DNA from: an uncultured Anaerovibrio sp.
Lineage (GTDB): Bacteria > Bacillota > Negativicutes > Selenomonadales > Selenomonadaceae
Direction of reading: 5' to 3'
NCBI GenBank assembly: GCA_934196075.1
Contig: CAKPVW010000042.1
Span: 1-18,053 of the forward strand
Length of the DNA stretch: 18,053 nt
Shown here: positions 17,598 through 18,053 of the stretch, in pieces
How the letters are laid out: each line of letters starts with the position of its first letter
Numbering within the stretch: position 1 is the first letter of the stretch
The notes under the pieces: model-generated
Database searches by the model: none
Seen by the model: only the letters and a program-made list of their open reading frames with translations
What the model was told of the DNA's origin: nothing
Translations under genes and position numbers: made by a program

Positions 17598-17845
17598 GCT
17601 ACCATACAATATGACAAGAGCATCAAAAAGGTTCTGGCTAATAAGCCTATATTGGCACGGATTCTCAAATTCTGATTTGCAGAGCCATACATTCTAACTT
17701 TGTTGAAATACAGCCTGCGGTCATGGCGACTTTTGCTCTGTCGGCTAAATGACCCTGCCTGATGATTTATCCTTACGCAGAGATACCGCTTGTCGCTGAG
17801 CCAATTCACAGATACCGGAATTGTAGAAAGTGCCACCGGGCTCAC
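17573..17845 (-). pseudogene. Short open frame, possible 3' remnant of a decayed gene
   Basis: A 90-codon frame starting from GTG has an in-frame TAG a few codons upstream. It ends inside the loop of the bidirectional terminator, which is where a real gene on this strand would end. The product is basic (KSRHDRRLYFNKVRMYGSAN, then ANIGLLARTFLMLLS) and could be the C-terminus of a transposase or other protein, but I do not recognise it. I saw no inverted repeats or target duplication around it. Confidence 0.25.
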
Positions 17846-18053
17846 TTTTGCTTCGCAAAAGCAGGAAGCCTACTGCCGCAAAAGTGTCATGCCCCTCCGG
17901 CTGTTGACGAATCATCGTGATTTACCTATTCTAAATCGTCACAGCAGAGATAGTACCCACGAAAACCCGCTCTCGCTCCTAACTGAGCCTAGCGGATGCT
18001 AAATTCCTTCTGCGCCTTATGGCTTGAACTCATTAAGCACCGAGGCTCAGCAA
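17598..18053. other. Region without a recognisable gene, with small inverted repeats
   Basis: Both strands have interrupted frames. Visible structures are CTTTTGC/GCAAAAG around a TTC loop (17845-17861) and CTGAGCCT (17983-17990) against AGGCTCAG (18043-18050), which would enclose about 52 bases. Base composition is more GC-rich and balanced than in the operon to the left. A 70-codon + strand frame (17790-18002) has no family features. The stretch may be a degraded gene or a structured non-coding element that continues beyond the window. Confidence 0.4.

Noticed and set aside
17983..18050. Integron attC-like site
   Set aside because: The inverted CTGAGCCT/AGGCTCAG lacks the GTTRRRY core at its right side and there is no integrase in view.

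Overview
The window looks like a chromosomal segment of a diderm Firmicute, most likely of the class Negativicutes (Selenomonas/Megamonas-type). This is an inference from the gram-positive-type replicase PolC, the der-plsY order, strong ribosome-binding sites, and an attached locus that looks like surface-glycan or O-antigen modification. No rRNA, tRNA or marker gene fixes the species.

Layout. (1) 1-5620 is core genome: the 3' part of der (ribosome-assembly GTPase), plsY (phospholipid acyltransferase) and a large polC that lacks the usual embedded 3'-5' exonuclease domain. All read on the + strand and end in clear hairpin terminators. (2) 5618-7363 is a self-contained module: one AAA ATPase gene with a DUF4143-type C-terminus, preceded by six copies and followed by three copies of a 33-bp repeat. 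The repeats are in the same reading frame as the gene. An 80-bp stretch (90% identical by hand count) is duplicated on the two sides and includes the last codons of the ATPase gene. (3) 7364-17356 is visibly more AT-rich and appears to be a single operon behind one good sigma-A-type promoter (7484-7512). Its genes are a hexapeptide acyltransferase, an F420H2-dehydrogenase-beta-like iron-sulfur protein, an FkbH-like HAD protein, an acyl carrier protein, a MaoC-like dehydratase broken at a G9 tract, a short-chain dehydrogenase, a membrane-anchored SGNH-like protein, a Wzx-type flippase, an aldo/keto reductase and a membrane acyltransferase whose N-terminus is built from 15 CAGAG pentanucleotides. 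(4) 17357-18053 contains hairpins and what look like decayed coding remnants, with no gene I can name.

How the operon could work (inference): FkbH would load a glyceryl-type or other small acid onto the ACP. The MaoC-like enzyme, short-chain dehydrogenase and aldo/keto reductase would adjust its oxidation state. The hexapeptide and/or membrane acyltransferases would place acyl groups on a lipid-linked glycan, which the flippase exports. No glycosyltransferase, polymerase or ketosynthase is present, so the locus would decorate a glycan made elsewhere. Two genes carry different simple-sequence tracts inside their coding regions. The G9 tract leaves the MaoC-like gene out of frame (OFF as written), and the CAGAG tract leaves the acyltransferase in frame (ON as written). 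The best candidate for something undescribed is therefore a phase-variable, ACP-dependent glycan-acylation operon. The ATPase/33-bp-repeat cassette and the exonuclease-less PolC are the next most interesting items.
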